Shown: positions 62,471-64,000 of the stretch, in pieces
How the letters are laid out: each line of letters opens with the position of its first letter
Numbering within the stretch: the first letter of the stretch is position 1
Source of the DNA: SZAS-79 sp963844255
GTDB taxonomy: Bacteria; Pseudomonadota; Gammaproteobacteria; Burkholderiales; SG8-39
Length of the DNA stretch: 64,000 nucleotides
Direction of reading: 5' to 3'
Assembly (NCBI GenBank): GCA_963844255.1
Contig: CAWJNP010000030.1
Span: forward strand, 14,208-78,207
Notes under the pieces: generated by a model
What the model saw: only the letters and a program-made list of their open reading frames with translations
Told to the model about the DNA's origin: nothing
Database searches by the model: none
Program-made: the position numbers and the translations under genes

Positions 62471-64000
62471 TTACTGGCTAACTTTGGCAGGATCGAAGGG
62501 CTGATTGGTCGCCTTGAGCCAATCAAGAAGCGCCTGCCCGGTGGGAAAGCCGATAGCTGCCGATGGTCATGCGCAGGCTTCCGCCGCCGACGATCTCCTG
62601 GAGTTTTTCCGCCACGGATTTTGATTGCCGTCCGCGCCATAGCCGTCATCGAGCGCGCCCGGAGTATTCGATGTTCTGGAGGCCGTCGCCGCTTTCGGCG
62701 GTGAGGCTGATGTCGAAGGCGAGGACGTCGGCGGTCTGTCTCCAACCGGCCGATGAGAGTCCCAGACTGCCCCGGAGTCATCCAGCTTGTGGACTGGTTC
62801 CATCGGGCGGGGAGTGGCAGGATCATAGCGAGGCGAGATCCTCCTCCCCGTCTGGGGAATCGGGACTCGGATCGCGTTCGGAATTCAGATGTAACCAGTA
62901 GCAGACCGCCATGGCACATACAATTCGGCAGTCTCAGGAACGCGAAACACCCCGTCATAGGTGGCGAACCCCGCGCTCGTGGGAGAAGAACCATCCGTCG
63001 TATAGCGGATGGCTACTCCATTCGCCTTGGGAAGCGCGAGCAGCTCGACTTCATAGTGATCGCCACGATTGTGCAACTGGTATTTCAGTCGCAGCGTCGC
63101 GGTCCACTCCTTGACTACGCTTACGCGAACCATGTCCGCAGGATCGAATGCTAGAAAGCGATAGCGCAGGCCCGTAGCTTCAAAGCGAGTTGGTGTCGGA
63201 ACCGGGGTCGATGCCGGGGTCGGATCGGAATCACCCGTCTCGTACACGATGGACGGGGCATGCAATGGTTCTACTTTGAGGTACGTGAGCCCATCGCCGT
63301 CGTCCTGTCTGGATAGTTCTCTGATAGATACCTCGGGCACCGACGGTGGAAAAGGCCCGCGACGGATGTGATTTCCTTCCTCCCGCCATAGTCCACGGCG
63401 AAGGCACTCTGCCTTCAGATCATCCAGTGCCGAAACTTTGTGCAGCGGCCAGTTCGTATTGACCGCAGCGGCGCGTCGGAAGTCAGACCACAAAACGACC
63501 TTGGTTTCCGACGAACCGAAGAGACGCGCCTCAGCGCGGGTTCGGAAGCTGTCGTCATCGATTTTAGTGGTGAATTTTTGCGCACCTTCCAGCGTCTTGC
63601 GAATGGTCGCTTCGCCACTCTGGTTGCCGGCGAATGCGAGATCGGTGCCAGTTGTCCGTAACGCGGAACTAATGGACGGGTAGACAATCTGGTCGAAGGC
63701 TTCCTTGAGTGCCGCAGTGAACTGAAGCCCCACGCGATCCCGTAGAGCGTCGAGTGCCCGCCATTGCGGATCATCAGAGGGGCGTACTCTCTGACTTAAG
63801 CTCGTCTTCAATGCTTTGTAAGGCGCGTGTCTGCCTGGCGGAGTCGAGCACTTTTTGGAAGGTGTCTCGGGAGCCCGTCAGGAAGAGAACGCGATTCTTG
63901 TATTGCTGCTGATCCCACCATGCCTGCCAGTCCGCGGAGATGGGCAACTGGTTCGCCTGTCCGCCTGGACGTACGACAACGAGCGTGGTCCTTTCCTGCT
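62471..64000 (-). pseudogene. DUF499 ATPase-type anti-phage protein, C-terminal part, frameshifted (5' end outside window)
   Basis: C-terminal portion of a DUF499 protein. From the right edge: QLPISADWQAWWDQQQYKNRVLFLTGSRDTFQKVLDSAR, then a frame change near 63790 to RVRPSDDPQWRALDALRDRVGLQFTAALKEAFDQIVYPS. A chitobiase-like C-terminal module follows (GVAIRYTTDGSSPTSAGFATYDG). After further shifts near 62890, 62640 and 62530 it ends LDWLKATNQPFDPAKVSQ at 62471. DUF499 proteins carry an ATPase domain upstream, which would be outside the window. First visible gene of the cassette. Confidence 0.78.

Overview
The window looks like chromosome of a chemolithoautotrophic, sulfur-oxidising betaproteobacterium. 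The first 44.7 kb is GC-rich. It carries a proteobacterial dsrABEFHC cluster of the oxidative (reverse) type, a complete Calvin-cycle operon with red-type RuBisCO, CbbX and a divergent cbbR, and housekeeping genes with betaproteobacterial relatives (groESL with a CIRCE element, ubiD-ubiA-recG, gshA, dacB). I cannot fix the genus from sequence alone.

Layout. 1-6.9 kb: dsrC(partial)-H-F-E-B-A on the minus strand. Divergent from these on the plus strand are a TauD/TfdA-type dioxygenase, a helical protein, a Cas6-like protein and a cysteine-free DsrC paralogue (RspA type). 6.95-10.4 kb: a minus-strand set of an S24 peptidase, a small conserved protein, two Fe(II)/2-oxoglutarate oxygenases, a small conserved protein and a Sel1-repeat protein, followed by an unknown plus-strand gene. 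10.5-18.3 kb: cbbA-P-F-Y-X-S-L (minus) and cbbR (plus). 18.3-24.8 kb: a second sulfur-trafficking region with a rhodanese, a tandem TusA protein, an SCP2-like secreted protein, FadL, DsrE2, a CstR-type sulfane-sulfur sensor, TusA and a YeeE/YedE transporter. 24.8-34.5 kb: eutBC, assorted metabolic genes, gshA and a CoA-transferase. 34.5-44.7 kb: tRNA-Phe, groEL-groES, dacB, ubiD, ubiA, recG, ridA.

At 44.71 kb the 3' end of a tRNA gene is present without its 5' part. From there to the right edge the DNA is an accessory island: lower GC to about 55 kb, then higher again. It holds a cGAS-like nucleotidyltransferase plus SLATT effector pair (minimal CBASS type), two unknown membrane proteins, a broken thermonuclease next to an IS21-like remnant, a truncated SRAP gene, a possible BECR-fold nuclease toxin, a possible replication-initiator gene followed by two strong hairpins, a ribbon-helix-helix regulator and a putative ADP-ribosyltransferase. 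It ends with a four-gene anti-phage cassette on the minus strand (DUF499, DUF3780, DUF1156 methyltransferase, PLD-SNF2 helicase). Every gene of this cassette is interrupted by several frameshifts.

How the genes work together: Dsr proteins, DsrEFH/DsrC, TusA, rhodanese and DsrE2 form the cytoplasmic sulfur-relay and oxidation machinery that supplies electrons. The cbb operon fixes CO2 with that energy. Related ATACC...GGTAT inverted repeats lie before dsrA, dsrE2 and cstR and may link these loci through CstR. A few single-base frameshifts in otherwise well-preserved genes (ubiD, eutC, the SCP2 gene) and the dense indels after about 56 kb mean that sequencing error must be separated from real decay.
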